NCBI RefSeq assembly: GCF_026341775.1
Contig: NZ_JAPEOB010000001.1
Location: 2,852,001 to 2,916,000 of the forward strand
Direction of reading: 5' to 3'
Length of the DNA: 64,000 bases
Source of the DNA: Streptomyces sp. NBC_00654
GTDB lineage: Bacteria; Actinomycetota; Actinomycetes; Streptomycetales; Streptomycetaceae
The first letter of the stretch is position 1. Every line of letters starts with the position of its first letter. A program made the position numbers and the translations under genes. Shown piece after piece: positions 24,133-33,748 of the stretch. The notes below the pieces were generated by a model that did not search any database, was not told the origin of the DNA, and worked only from the letters and a program-made list of their open reading frames with translations.

Positions 24133-24155
24133 GGGTCCGCCGCCGGACACGGCTC

Positions 24156-24173
24156 CCGGGCGGCCGCGCCCGG
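24156..24173. terminator. Hairpin after the xanthine dehydrogenase genes
   Basis: CCGGGCG-GCCG-CGCCCGG, a perfect 7-bp stem with a tetraloop, starts 24 nt after the stop codon. A smaller GTCCG/CGGAC stem precedes it. No T-run follows. Confidence 0.5.
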
Positions 24174-24578
24174 AGAGTCCCGTCGGCGGCGTGCGCCCGG
24201 CCGGCGTGCGCCCGCGCCCCTGCTCCCGGGCGCACGCCCGGAACTCGCCGGACTCTCCGAGGTCTCCGGACGCTCCGGACTCTCCGGATGTTCCGGACTC
24301 TCCGGACGCTCCGGAAGCGCCCCAGTCGTCGTTCCCCCTGAACTCTCCGGGCGGTGCGAAGTGCCGTGAACGTCACACTTCCCCGCGTACCGCACCGTCC
24401 GGAGACCACCAAGTGCCGTACCGCTCACGGCTCTTCGTAAGGCCTCAGTACATCCTTACCTGCATGAACAGTTCGCCTCGGGCCGTCCCCCGGGTCGTGC
24501 CGCCAGCGCAGTCATCCCAAATCCCGCACTCAGTACTCACCACGCGGGTGCCCCTGTGAACCTTGGGAGTCAGGCATC
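24174..24578. other. Intergenic stretch between the xanthine dehydrogenase and permease genes
   Basis: No gene is supported here. The region contains a 9-bp tandem repeat (24255-24317). Its last 150 bp are more A/T-rich and presumably hold the permease promoter, which I could not place with confidence. Confidence 0.5.
24255..24317 (+). repeat. Nine-base tandem repeat, consensus CTCCGGACK
   Basis: Seven consecutive 9-bp units: CTCCGAGGT, CTCCGGACG, CTCCGGACT, CTCCGGATG, TTCCGGACT, CTCCGGACG and CTCCGGAAG. In one frame it would encode a Pro-Asp-Ser/Ala/Val repeat, but no start, ribosome site or domain goes with it, so I treat it as non-coding. Confidence 0.8.
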
Positions 24579-26036
24579 ATGACCCAGCAGTCAGTCGAGC
24601 CCGGGACCGGTGCGGAGGACGCGGGCTCCGGCTCGCGCGTCCCCGCCGGAAGATCTTGGCTCGACCGGTACTTCCACATATCCGAACGAGGATCCACGGT
24701 CGCGCGCGAGGTGCGCGGCGGCGTCACGACCTTCATGGCCATGGCGTACATCCTCCTGCTCAACCCGCTGATCCTCGGTGGCAAGGACGTCGACGGCAAC
24801 CTCCTCAGCCAGCCCGGCCTGATCACCGCGACCGCGCTCGCGGCGGCCGCCACCACCCTGCTGATGGGCTTCGTCGGCAAGGTCCCGCTGGCGCTCGCCG
24901 CCGGACTGAGCGTCTCCGGCGTGCTGTCCTCGCAGGTCGCGCCCAATATGACCTGGCCGCAGGCCATGGGCATGTGTGTGATCTACGGTGTGGTGATCTG
25001 CCTCCTGGTGGTCACCGGACTGCGCGAAATGATCATGAACGCGATCCCGCTCGCGCTCAAGCACGGCATCACCATGGGGATCGGGCTCTTCATCGCCCTC
25101 ATCGGCCTCTACAAGGCCGGCTTCGTCCACCAGGGCAGGGCGACCCCGGTATCGCTCGGCCCGGCCGGTGAACTCTCCGGCTGGCCCGTACTCATCTTCT
25201 GCGTGACCCTGCTGCTGATTTTCATGCTCCAGGCCCGCGACATCCCCGGCGCGATCCTGATCGGCATCGTCGTCGGCACCGTGATCGCCATCGCCGTCAA
25301 CGCGATCGCCGACATCGACGCCAAGTCCTGGAGCAGCGGCCCGCCGGAGCTGAACGGCAGCGCGGTCTCCGCACCCGACTTCTCGCTCTTCGGGGACGTC
25401 GAGTTCGGCGGCTGGGGCGATGTCGGGGTGATGACCGTCGGCATGATCGTCTTCACCCTGGTGCTGGCCGGCTTCTTCGACGCGATGGCCACCATCATCG
25501 GAGTCGGTACGGAAGCCGGGCTCGCCGACGACAAGGGCCGGATGCCGGGCCTGTCCAAGGCGCTGTTCATCGACGGTGCGGGCGGCGCGATCGGCGGAGT
25601 CGCCGGAGGCTCCGGGCAGACCGTGTTCGTCGAGTCGGCCACCGGGGTCGGCGAGGGGGCCCGGACCGGGTTCGCCTCCGTCATCACCGGACTCTTCTTC
25701 GCCGCCTGCCTGTTCTTCACCCCGCTCACCGCGATCGTGCCGACCGAGGTGGCCTCCGCCGCCCTCGTCGTCATCGGCGCGATGATGATGCAGAACGCCC
25801 GGCACGTGGACTGGGGCGACCGCTCCGTCGCCATCCCGGTCTTCCTCACCGTGGTCCTGATGCCCTTCACGTACACCATCACCACCGGCGTCGCCGCGGG
25901 TGTCATCTCGTACGCCGCCATCAAGCTCGCCCAGGGCAGGGCCCGCGAGGTCGGGGCCTTCATGTGGGGCCTGACCGTGATCTTCATCGTGTACTTCGCC
26001 CTCAACCCGATCGAGAGCTGGCTGGGCATCCACTGA
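24579..26036 (+). CDS. AzgA-type purine permease (NCS2 family)
   Basis: 485-residue integral membrane protein with about 12-14 hydrophobic segments. The N-terminus shows the AzgA-like VTTFMAMAYILLLNP and the C-terminal half has GSGQTVFVESATGVGEGART, both conserved in hypoxanthine/guanine/adenine:proton symporters of this family. It should bring purines into the cell for the adjacent xanthine dehydrogenase. GGGAG lies 10 nt before the ATG. Its short distance to xdhC (36 bp) suggests co-transcription with it. Confidence 0.92.
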   Translation: MTQQSVEPGTGAEDAGSGSRVPAGRSWLDRYFHISERGSTVAREVRGGVTTFMAMAYILLLNPLILGGKDVDGNLLSQPGLITATALAAAATTLLMGFVGKVPLALAAGLSVSGVLSSQVAPNMTWPQAMGMCVIYGVVICLLVVTGLREMIMNAIPLALKHGITMGIGLFIALIGLYKAGFVHQGRATPVSLGPAGELSGWPVLIFCVTLLLIFMLQARDIPGAILIGIVVGTVIAIAVNAIADIDAKSWSSGPPELNGSAVSAPDFSLFGDVEFGGWGDVGVMTVGMIVFTLVLAGFFDAMATIIGVGTEAGLADDKGRMPGLSKALFIDGAGGAIGGVAGGSGQTVFVESATGVGEGARTGFASVITGLFFAACLFFTPLTAIVPTEVASAALVVIGAMMMQNARHVDWGDRSVAIPVFLTVVLMPFTYTITTGVAAGVISYAAIKLAQGRAREVGAFMWGLTVIFIVYFALNPIESWLGIH

Positions 26037-26072
26037 CGTCCGCCCCTCCCCCTTCGCCCAAGGAGACACGCC

Positions 26073-27212
26073 ATGCTGGACATCGCCGAAGAGCTGCACC
26101 GGTGGGTCGGGCGGGGACGCGAGTTCGCCGTCGCCACCGTGGTGGCGGTCGGCGGCAGCGCGCCCCGGCAGCCGGGAGCCGCCCTCGCCGTCGACCGCGA
26201 CGGCACGGCCGTCGGATCGGTCTCCGGGGGATGTGTGGAGGGGGCGGTGTACGAGCTGTGTCAACAGGCCCTCGACGACGGCAGAACCGTCCGGGAGCAG
26301 TTCGGCTACAGCGACGAGGATGCCTTCGCGGTCGGTCTGACCTGCGGCGGCATCATCGACATCCTGGTCACACCGGTGCGGGTGGACGATCCCGCCCGCC
26401 CGGTGTTCGCCGCCGCGCTGGCGGCCGCCGCTCAGGGGGCGGCGGCCGCTGTCGCCCGCGTCACCGACGGCCCCGCCGGACTTCTCGGCCGCCCGCTCCT
26501 CGTGCGCCCCGACGGGACGTACGAGGGCGGGCTCGGCGGTCACCCGGCGCTGGACCGTACGGCAGCCGCCGAGGCCCGCGCCATGCTCGACGCGGGCCGC
26601 ACCGGGCCGCTCACCATCGGCGCGGAGGGCTCGCGCTGCGGCCGGCCCGTCCAACTGCTCGTCGAGTCGAGCGTTCCGCCTCCCCGCATGATCGTGTTCG
26701 GGGCCATCGACTTCGCCGCCGCACTCGTGCGGGCCGGCTCCTTCCTCGGCTACCGGGTCACCGTGTGCGACGCCCGGCCGGTGTTCGCGACCCGGGCGCG
26801 CTTCCCGGAGGCCGACGAGATCGTCGTCGACTGGCCGCACCGCTATCTCGCCGCCACCGAGGTGGACGCGCGAACCGTGCTCTGTGTCCTCACCCATGAC
26901 GCCAAGTTCGACGTACCGCTGCTGGAGGCGGCACTCAAGCTGCCGGTCGCCTACGTCGGCGCGATGGGCTCGCGCCGCACCCACCTGGAGCGCAACGAAC
27001 GCCTCCGTGAGGCCGGGGTCACCGAGCCCCAGCTGGCCCGGCTGCGCTCACCGATCGGCCTCGACCTCGGTGCCCGTACGCCGGAGGAGACGGCGCTGTC
27101 GATCGCCGCCGAGATCGTCGCCGTACGGCGCGGCGGCAGCGGTGTCCCGCTCACCGGCGCCCACACCCCGATCCATCACGAGGAGGGCTCCCCGCTCGTC
27201 CCGGTGGTCTGA
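26073..27212 (+). CDS. xdhC: XdhC/CoxI-family molybdenum-cofactor maturation protein
   Basis: 379-residue protein with the two XdhC domains. The N-terminal part has VVAVGGSAPRQPGAA and GSVSGGCVEGAV, the latter with the conserved Cys that binds molybdenum cofactor in the family. The C-terminal Rossmann domain contains VTVCDARPVFAT and VAYVGAMGSRRTH. XdhC proteins bind and help sulfurate the cofactor before inserting it into xanthine dehydrogenase; it is not a subunit of the enzyme. AAGGAG lies 7 nt before the ATG. A strong hairpin follows, ending the purine operon. Confidence 0.92.
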   Translation: MLDIAEELHRWVGRGREFAVATVVAVGGSAPRQPGAALAVDRDGTAVGSVSGGCVEGAVYELCQQALDDGRTVREQFGYSDEDAFAVGLTCGGIIDILVTPVRVDDPARPVFAAALAAAAQGAAAAVARVTDGPAGLLGRPLLVRPDGTYEGGLGGHPALDRTAAAEARAMLDAGRTGPLTIGAEGSRCGRPVQLLVESSVPPPRMIVFGAIDFAAALVRAGSFLGYRVTVCDARPVFATRARFPEADEIVVDWPHRYLAATEVDARTVLCVLTHDAKFDVPLLEAALKLPVAYVGAMGSRRTHLERNERLREAGVTEPQLARLRSPIGLDLGARTPEETALSIAAEIVAVRRGGSGVPLTGAHTPIHHEEGSPLVPVV

Positions 27213-27226
27213 AAGAGACCATCACG

Positions 27227-27262
27227 GCCCGGCCCGGCCCCGGAGCAGGGCCGGAGCCGGGC
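27227..27262. terminator. Hairpin after xdhC
   Basis: GCCCGGCCCGGCCC (27227-27240) pairs, with a single bulge, to GGGCCGGAGCCGGGC (27248-27262) around a 7-nt loop. It begins 14 nt after the stop codon. Confidence 0.65.
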
Positions 27263-27406
27263 CCGGGAAGTGCGGGACGAGTCCCCGGATACGGCCTGAA
27301 ATCGCGTCCCGCGGTGCTGTCCGCCGACGGGCGGATTACCGCCACGGCGCATTCCTGCCAGCCCGGAACCCGTTCGTGGCCGCGCATTTACCGGTAGATC
27401 AGCCGC

Positions 27407-30400
27407 ATGACATTTTCTCCCTCCTCCGCTCCCGGCAGGGCGAGACCCGCTCGCACGGGACGCAGAGCTCTGCTCATAGCGACCTCCGTCGCACTCGTGA
27501 GCGGCGCCGTGCTTCCCGTCGCGGGTTCGGCCGCCGCCGCCCCCCAGCCACGCTCCGCCGAAGGCCGCCACGAGGCCCGGGTCGAGAGCCACGACATCAC
27601 CCTGCTCACCGGGGACGTCGTGCACTTCGTGGACGGTCCCGGCAACCAGGACACGGTCACCGTGGACCGCCCCGAGGGTGCGACGGGCGGTGTCCACGTC
27701 CAGCAGGCGGGCGAGGACCTGTACGTCCTGCCCGACGAGGCCACCGCGCTGCTCGCGGCCGGAAAGCTGGACCGGCGGCTGTTCAACGTCTCGGCCCTGG
27801 TGAAGATGGGGTACGACGACAGCTCCACCGGCGGCATCCCGCTGATCGCCACCTACCCGGCGAGCAGGGCCACGTCACTGCCCGCGGCCCCGCGCGGGGC
27901 GAAGAAGGTCCGCACGCTCGAATCCATCCACGGCGCCGCGCTGAAGGCAGACAAGGACGAGGCCCGCTCCTTCTGGAGCGACATCGTCCGCACGGAGAAG
28001 GCCCGTTCGCTGGACAACGGCATCGCCGGGCTGTGGCTCGACGGCCGCTCGGAGGCGCTGCTCAAGGAGTCGGTGCCGCAGGTCAACGCCCCGCAGGCAT
28101 GGGCCGCCGGATTCGACGGCAAGGGCACCAAGGTCGCGGTCCTGGACACCGGCATCGACGCCGACCACCCCGACGTCAAGGACCGGATCGCCGGCTCCCG
28201 GAGCTTCGTGCCCGGTGAGGAGGTCGACGACAAGAACGGCCACGGCACGCATGTCGCGTCCACCATCGCCGGTTCGGGTGCCGCTTCCGAGGGCGCCAAC
28301 AAGGGCGTCGCGCCGTCCGCGGACCTCCTCGTCGGCAAGGTTCTCAGCGACGAGGGATCCGGTGCGGACTCGGGGATCATCGAAGCCATGGAGTGGGCGA
28401 AGGCGGAGGGCGCCGATGTCGTCTCCATGAGTCTCGGCTCGCCGGTGCCGGACGATGGGTCCGACCCGATGTCGCAGGCCGTGAACGCCCTGTCGGCCGA
28501 CGGCGGTCCGCTGTTCGTGATCGCCGCGGGCAACGCCTACGGCGCGGGCACCATCGGCTCACCCGGCTCGGCCGAGAAGGCCCTCACCATCGCGGCCGTC
28601 GACAAGCGGGACGGCCGCGCGGACTTCTCCTCCATGGGCCCGCTCGTCAGGTCCCACGGGCTCAAGCCCGACCTGTCCGCCCCCGGCGTCGACATCAACG
28701 CGGCGGCCTCGCAGTCGGTCCCCGGCATCGAGGGCATGTACCAGTCGATGTCGGGTACGTCGATGGCCACCCCGCATGTCGCGGGCGCCGCGGCGATCCT
28801 GAAGCAGCGTCACCCGGACTGGTCCGGCCAGCGCATCAAGGACGCGCTGATGAGCTCGTCCAAGGCGCTGCCCGGCTACACCCCGTACGAGCAGGGCACC
28901 GGGCGGCTGGACGTGAAGGCGGCGATCGACACGACGGTCGAGGCCACCGGCTCCGTCGCGGTCGCCTCGTACGACTGGCCGCACAGCCCGGCCGATCCGG
29001 TCTCCGAGCGGACCATCACCTACCGCAACACGGGGGACAAGGACGTCACGCTCAGCCTGGCCACCGACACGGACTCCGGCGCGTACACCCTGTCCACCTC
29101 CACGCTGACCGTCCCGGCGGGCTCCACCGCCCAGGCCGTGCTGTCGCTGGACCCGTCCGAGGCCGCCAACAACACCCAGTTCTCCGGCCAGGTCCTCGCC
29201 AAGGACGTGGCGGGCACCGTCGTCGCGCACACCGGCTTCGCGCTCCACAAGGAGCAGGAGCTGTACGACCTGACCCTGGAGCTCCGCGACCGCGCGGGCA
29301 AGCCGATGGACGGACAGGTCGTCTTCGCCGCGCTCGGCGACCCGCAGCTGAATGTCGTCAATGTCTCGGGTGACACGACACTGCGGCTGCCGCCGGGCAA
29401 TTACACCGCCTGGACCGCCGCCGAGATCGACGGCGACCGGGCGGACTCGAAGGGCGTCGCGTTCCTCGCGGCCCCGGAGACGATCCTGAACAAGGCGACC
29501 ACCGTCACCCTGGACGCCTCCAAGGCCCGCAAGGTGGGCGTGCGCACGCCCAAGGAGACCGAGACCCGCCAACTGCGGTATGACATGGCACGCACCGCCC
29601 CGGACGGCACGGTCCAGCGCGACGCGTACCAGATCCCGCTGACGTACGACCAGCTGTGGGCGAGCCCGACCGAGAAGGTCACCGAGGGCGGCTTCAGCTT
29701 CCTGACCCGCTGGCGCCAGGGCGAGGAGCTGATCGACCTCACGGCCGACGGCCATGACGTCCCGGCCTTCGTGCAGGGCGGCTCGGTCGTCGCCGAGGAC
29801 AGTGAGCAGAAGCTGACCGGTGTCTTCGCCGGCAACGGCGCCGCGGCCGACTACAAGGGCCTGAACGCCAAGGGCAAGGCCGTCGTGGTCAACCGCAGCG
29901 GGTCGGTCACCCCAGCGGAGCGGCTGGCGGCCGCCCTCGCCGCGGGTGCCAAGGCGCTCTTCGTCGTCAACGACGACCGCGGGGTCGCGATGGAGTCATA
30001 CGCCCCCTACGGCGAGCAGACCACCATCCCGGTCGCCTCGGTGCAGAAGACCGCGGGCGAGACCCTGGTCAAGGCGGCGCAGCGCGGCAAGAAGCTCTCC
30101 GTCGACCAGAAGAAGTTCGCCGACTACGTCTACGACCTGGTCGACCGGCACGACGGCGCGATCCCGGACCGCTCGCTGGCCTTCGCCCCGTCGGCCCGGC
30201 AGCTGGCGAAGGTGGAGAACACCTTCTACGGCCACAAGGCCGCGCTCGGCGCCGGATACCGCTACGACATCCCGGACTACGGGCCCGGCGTCGGCTTCGA
30301 GGAGTACGAGAGCTTCCCGGGCACCCGCACCGAGTGGGTCACCCCGCTTCCGGGCGACTCCTTCTGGTACGAGAACCACTCGGTGCTCAACGCCGAGGCC

Positions 30401-31159
30401 TCCGACCGGGCGCACGAGATGCGCAGCGCGGAGCTGGACTACAAGGCGGGCAGGACCTACCGCGACGAGTGGTTCGCCCCGGTGACCGGCCCCCGTCTCG
30501 GCACCGGCTACTGGGGGCCGTTCCGTACCGCCCGCAACGACATCCAGTTCAACATCACGCCGTGGACCGACTCGGGCGAGGGGCACTCCGGCTCGATGGA
30601 GAACGAGTACGACACCACCTCGTACGGCTTCTACCAGGGCGACAAGCTGATCAGGAAGGGCGCGGGCCGGGCCGGATACGCCGGGGACCTGTCGGCGGAG
30701 AAGCTGCCGTACCGCCTGGTGATCGACTCCGTCCGGGACGCCGGGACCTGGAAGACCTCGACGCGTACGCACACCGAGTGGAACTTCGTCTCGGGTGCCC
30801 TGGACGAGAACGGGCCGCAGCAGGCGGACATCCCGCTGCTTCAGCTGGACTACGACGTGGACACCGACCTGGCCGGTGACGTCAAGGCCGGCAAGTGGAC
30901 CGAGGTCGGTCTGGAGGCCGGTACCCAGGCGTGGCTGGACGGCGCCGTGAAGGCGACCAGGGCCTCGTTGTCGGTCAGCTACGACGAGGGCGCGTCCTGG
31001 AGCGCGGCGGAGCTGCGCAAGGGCTCGTCGGGCGAGTGGACCGCGAAGTTCAGGACGCCGAAGAAGGGTGCCGCCTCGGTTTCCCTCAAGGTGCACGCGG
31101 AGGGCCCCGGTGGCCTGGCCGTCGACCAGGAGATCATCAGGGCCTTCGGCCTCAAGTGA
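27407..31159 (+). CDS. Large secreted subtilisin-like serine protease (S8)
   Basis: 1250-residue exported protease. A signal peptide (RRALLIATSVALVSGAVLPVAG) ends near residue 45, and a propeptide of about 170 residues follows. The catalytic triad is D247 (VLDTGID), H279 (NGHGTH) and S452 (SGTSMATPHVAG), with the oxyanion asparagine N376 (AAGN). A protease-associated (PA) segment with KGKAVVVNRSG lies near residue 820, and beta-rich C-terminal domains extend to the end. The size and layout match the large Streptomyces extracellular subtilases. The ATG at 27407 lacks a ribosome site but has TAGATC 6 nt upstream, so it may be leaderless. It is followed by a tandem duplication and a strong terminator. 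It may supply peptides after primary breakdown of proteins such as collagen, but no operator links it to the collagenase. Confidence 0.92.
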   Translation: MTFSPSSAPGRARPARTGRRALLIATSVALVSGAVLPVAGSAAAAPQPRSAEGRHEARVESHDITLLTGDVVHFVDGPGNQDTVTVDRPEGATGGVHVQQAGEDLYVLPDEATALLAAGKLDRRLFNVSALVKMGYDDSSTGGIPLIATYPASRATSLPAAPRGAKKVRTLESIHGAALKADKDEARSFWSDIVRTEKARSLDNGIAGLWLDGRSEALLKESVPQVNAPQAWAAGFDGKGTKVAVLDTGIDADHPDVKDRIAGSRSFVPGEEVDDKNGHGTHVASTIAGSGAASEGANKGVAPSADLLVGKVLSDEGSGADSGIIEAMEWAKAEGADVVSMSLGSPVPDDGSDPMSQAVNALSADGGPLFVIAAGNAYGAGTIGSPGSAEKALTIAAVDKRDGRADFSSMGPLVRSHGLKPDLSAPGVDINAAASQSVPGIEGMYQSMSGTSMATPHVAGAAAILKQRHPDWSGQRIKDALMSSSKALPGYTPYEQGTGRLDVKAAIDTTVEATGSVAVASYDWPHSPADPVSERTITYRNTGDKDVTLSLATDTDSGAYTLSTSTLTVPAGSTAQAVLSLDPSEAANNTQFSGQVLAKDVAGTVVAHTGFALHKEQELYDLTLELRDRAGKPMDGQVVFAALGDPQLNVVNVSGDTTLRLPPGNYTAWTAAEIDGDRADSKGVAFLAAPETILNKATTVTLDASKARKVGVRTPKETETRQLRYDMARTAPDGTVQRDAYQIPLTYDQLWASPTEKVTEGGFSFLTRWRQGEELIDLTADGHDVPAFVQGGSVVAEDSEQKLTGVFAGNGAAADYKGLNAKGKAVVVNRSGSVTPAERLAAALAAGAKALFVVNDDRGVAMESYAPYGEQTTIPVASVQKTAGETLVKAAQRGKKLSVDQKKFADYVYDLVDRHDGAIPDRSLAFAPSARQLAKVENTFYGHKAALGAGYRYDIPDYGPGVGFEEYESFPGTRTEWVTPLPGDSFWYENHSVLNAEASDRAHEMRSAELDYKAGRTYRDEWFAPVTGPRLGTGYWGPFRTARNDIQFNITPWTDSGEGHSGSMENEYDTTSYGFYQGDKLIRKGAGRAGYAGDLSAEKLPYRLVIDSVRDAGTWKTSTRTHTEWNFVSGALDENGPQQADIPLLQLDYDVDTDLAGDVKAGKWTEVGLEAGTQAWLDGAVKATRASLSVSYDEGASWSAAELRKGSSGEWTAKFRTPKKGAASVSLKVHAEGPGGLAVDQEIIRAFGLK

Positions 31160-31195
31160 CCTGCCGAGAGAACCAAGTGACCTGCTGAGAGACCC
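31154..31195 (+). repeat. 21-bp tandem duplication spanning the protease stop codon
   Basis: AAGTGACCTGCCGAGAGAACC (31154-31174) is followed at once by a copy with two changes near its end and one internal change (31175-31195). The first copy contains the last lysine codon and the TGA stop, so the duplication looks like a recent slippage event just after the gene. Confidence 0.85.
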
Positions 31196-31200
31196 ATTTG

Positions 31201-31240
31201 AGGTGGTTCCGCAGCCCCGGCGGGGGCTGCGGAACCACCT
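31201..31240 (+). terminator. Intrinsic terminator of the protease gene
   Basis: A perfect 18-bp stem, AGGTGGTTCCGCAGCCCC pairing with its complement around a GGCG loop, is followed by a T/C-rich tail (CTCTTTACGTTCTCTT). This is one of the strongest terminators in the window. Confidence 0.9.
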
Positions 31241-31261
31241 CTCTTTACGTTCTCTTGAAGC

Positions 31262-31290
31262 TTGAAATTTGTCTACTTTGCCCGTATATG
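31262..31290 (+). promoter_or_regulatory. Promoter of the urease operon
   Basis: TTGAAA (31262-31267) and TATATG (31285-31290) are separated by exactly 17 bp in an A/T-rich island. This predicts a leader of roughly 125 nt before ureA. I did not recognise a nickel (Nur) or nitrogen (GlnR) operator with certainty. Confidence 0.65.
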
Positions 31291-31423
31291 GCGGGCGATA
31301 ACCCCAGAAAGGGACTTTTTGCGGTGTGGAGCGAGTTGCCACGGAGCCACTCGGAGGCTTATAAGAGGAACGTGGTCACGGCGATTCCGGGAATTCCGGG
31401 GACTGCCGCCATGGAGGTTTCCC

Positions 31424-31726
31424 ATGTTTCTCACTCCGTCCGACACGGAGAAATTGCTGCTGAGCGTCGCCGGAATGGTGGCCCGGGACCGGCGTGAGCG
31501 CGGTGTCCGTCTCAACTACCCCGAGGCCGTCGCCCTGCTCGCCTGCTGGGCCATGGAGCGAGCCCGCGAAGGCGCTCCCGTCCACGACCTCATGACCGCG
31601 GGCCGCACCGTCCTGACCCGCGCTGACGTGCTCGAAGGTGTCCCCGAGATGCTGCACGACGTCCAGGTCGAGGCGACCTTCCCCGACGGGCGCAAGCTCG
31701 TCACGATCACCTCGCCGATTCCGTGA
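31424..31726 (+). CDS. ureA: Urease gamma subunit
   Basis: 100-residue protein with typical UreA sequence ([47 protein letters not shown]). It forms the structural core of the urease trimer together with UreB and UreC. GGAGG lies 6 nt before the ATG; the long open frame upstream is not coding. Its stop overlaps the ureB start as GTGA. Confidence 0.97.
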   Translation: MFLTPSDTEKLLLSVAGMVARDRRERGVRLNYPEAVALLACWAMERAREGAPVHDLMTAGRTVLTRADVLEGVPEMLHDVQVEATFPDGRKLVTITSPIP

Positions 31727-32043
31727 TCCCCGGCGAGATCCGGACCGGATCCGGCGTACTGAAAATCAATGACACGCTTACCCAATTGCAGCTCACCGTA
31801 GTGAATGACGGCGACCGGCCCATTCAGGTCGGCTCGCACCTGCATTTCTCCGACGCGAATCCCGCGCTTTCCTTCGACCGTGTTCTCGCCGAGGGATTCC
31901 GCCTCGACATCCCGTCGGGCACATCGCTGCGCTTCGAACCCGGCGTCGGCGCCGACATCACGCTCGTCGAGCTCGGCGGCCGCCGCAGGGTGCCCGGCAT
32001 CGTGGTGCCCGGCACCCGCACCACAGAGACGGAGGCCGTGTGA
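31723..32043 (+). CDS. ureB: Urease beta subunit
   Basis: 106-residue protein beginning MIPGEI and containing [17 protein letters not shown] and FEPG, diagnostic for UreB. The GTG start overlaps the ureA stop by 4 bp, and the ureC ATG follows 1 nt after its stop, so the structural subunits are translated together. Confidence 0.97.
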   Translation: MIPGEIRTGSGVLKINDTLTQLQLTVVNDGDRPIQVGSHLHFSDANPALSFDRVLAEGFRLDIPSGTSLRFEPGVGADITLVELGGRRRVPGIVVPGTRTTETEAV

Positions 32044-32044
32044 C

Positions 32045-33748
32045 ATGGCACAGATGACCCGCGCCGCCTACGCGGCGCTCTACGGACCCACCACCGGCGA
32101 CCGCGTCCGCCTCGCCGACACCGATCTGTGGATCGAGGTGGAGGAGGACCGCTGCTTCGGCGGCGACGAGGCCGTGTTCGGCGGCGGCAAGTCCATCCGC
32201 GAGTCGATGGCCCAGGCCACCACGTCACGCGCCGACGGCGCCCTCGACCTCGTCATCACCAATGTCGTCGTCCTCGACCACTGGGGCATCGTCAAGACCG
32301 ACATCGGCATCCGGGACGGCCGGATCGTCGCCCTGGGCCGTTCCGGCAACCCCGACATGAGCGACGGCGTCCACCCCGACCTGGTCATCGGCCCCGGCAC
32401 CGATGTCGTCTCCGGCGAGGGCCGCATCCTGACGGCCGGGGCCGTCGACACCCACGTCCACTTCCTGATGCCGGAGACCCTCCACGAGGCGCTCGCCACC
32501 GGCACCACCACCGTGATCGGCGGCGGCACCGGGGCCACCGAGGCGTCCAAGGCCACCACCGTCACCCCCGGTGCCTGGAACCTCGCGATGATGCACCGGT
32601 CCCTGGACAGCGTCCCGCTCAACATCATGCTGTTCGGCAAGGGCTCCACCGTCGGCGAGGAAGCCCTGCGCGAGGCGGCGCTCGGCGGCGCCGGAGGCTA
32701 CAAGGTCCACGAGGACTGGGGCGCCACCCCCGCCGCGATCGACGCCGCGCTGAAGGCCGCCGACGCCTACGGCCTCCAGGTCGCGCTGCACGCCGACAGC
32801 CTCAACGAGGCCGGCTACGTGGAGGGGACCCTCGACGCGATCGCCGGACGCGGCATCCACGTCTTCCACGCCGAAGGCGCGGGCGGCGGCCACGCACCCG
32901 ACATCATCACCGTCGCCTCGCACCCCCATGTGCTGCCCGCGTCCACCAACCCCACGCTCCCGCACACCGTCAACACCGTCGCCGAACACCTCGACATGCT
33001 GATGGTCTGTCACCACCTCAACCCGCGCGTACCCGAGGACCTGGCCTTCGCCGAGTCCCGCATCCGCGCCACCACCATCGCCGCCGAGGACGTCCTGCAC
33101 GACATCGGCGCCCTCTCCATCACCTCCTCCGACGCCCAGGCCATGGGCCGGATCGGTGAGGTCGTCTGCCGCACCTGGCAGGTCGCCCATGTGATGAAGC
33201 GGCGCTTCGGCGACCGGGGCTCCGAACTCCCCGCCGACAACGAGCGGGCCCGCCGCTATGTCGCCAAGTACACGATCTGCCCCGCCGTGGCCCATGGCAT
33301 CGACCATGTCGTCGGCTCCGTCGAACCCGGCAAGCTGGCCGACCTCGTGCTCTGGGACCCCGCCTTCTTCGGCATCCGCCCGGCAGCGGTGATCAAGGGC
33401 GGCATGGTGGTGTACGCCCCGCTCGGCGATGCCAACGCGGCCATCCCCACCACCCAGCCGGTGCTGCTCCGCCCCACCGCGGCGGCCGGTGCCGCCCCCC
33501 ATCTGTCCGTCAGCTTCGTCGCGCCCGCCGCGCTGGAGGACGGACTCGCCGAACGCCTCGGCCTGCGACGGGAACTCGTCGCCGTACGGCCCACCCGCCA
33601 CCTCACCAAGGCGGACCTGCCGAACAACACCGCGCTCCCGGCGATCGACGTGGACCCCGAGACCTTCGCCATCCGTATCGACGGGGAACTCGTCGAGCCC
33701 GCCCCCGCCGCCGAACTGCCGCTGGCCCAGCGGTACAGCATGTTCTGA
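32045..33748 (+). CDS. ureC: Urease alpha (catalytic) subunit
   Basis: 567-residue nickel amidohydrolase that splits urea to ammonia and carbamate. Nickel ligands include the H137/H139 pair in DTHVHF, the carbamylated lysine K220 ([10 protein letters not shown]), and the flap cysteine and histidines in [10 protein letters not shown]. The sequence departs from the common HTHIHxICPQ pattern (here [10 protein letters not shown]), a divergence I associate with actinobacterial urease variants; all catalytic residues I could check are kept. Length is normal. The stop overlaps the ureF start by 1 nt. Confidence 0.97.
   Translation: MAQMTRAAYAALYGPTTGDRVRLADTDLWIEVEEDRCFGGDEAVFGGGKSIRESMAQATTSRADGALDLVITNVVVLDHWGIVKTDIGIRDGRIVALGRSGNPDMSDGVHPDLVIGPGTDVVSGEGRILTAGAVDTHVHFLMPETLHEALATGTTTVIGGGTGATEASKATTVTPGAWNLAMMHRSLDSVPLNIMLFGKGSTVGEEALREAALGGAGGYKVHEDWGATPAAIDAALKAADAYGLQVALHADSLNEAGYVEGTLDAIAGRGIHVFHAEGAGGGHAPDIITVASHPHVLPASTNPTLPHTVNTVAEHLDMLMVCHHLNPRVPEDLAFAESRIRATTIAAEDVLHDIGALSITSSDAQAMGRIGEVVCRTWQVAHVMKRRFGDRGSELPADNERARRYVAKYTICPAVAHGIDHVVGSVEPGKLADLVLWDPAFFGIRPAAVIKGGMVVYAPLGDANAAIPTTQPVLLRPTAAAGAAPHLSVSFVAPAALEDGLAERLGLRRELVAVRPTRHLTKADLPNNTALPAIDVDPETFAIRIDGELVEPAPAAELPLAQRYSMF

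Noticed and set aside
21691..24150. 819-codon minus-strand frame opposite the molybdenum subunit
   Set aside because: Gly/Asp/Val-rich antisense shadow without domains.
24255..24317. CRISPR-like array
   Set aside because: The repeats are contiguous 9-bp units without spacers and there are no cas genes.
24591..26984. 797-codon minus-strand frame opposite the permease and xdhC
   Set aside because: Antisense shadow rich in Gly/Glu/Asp/His; both real genes are firmly identified on the plus strand.
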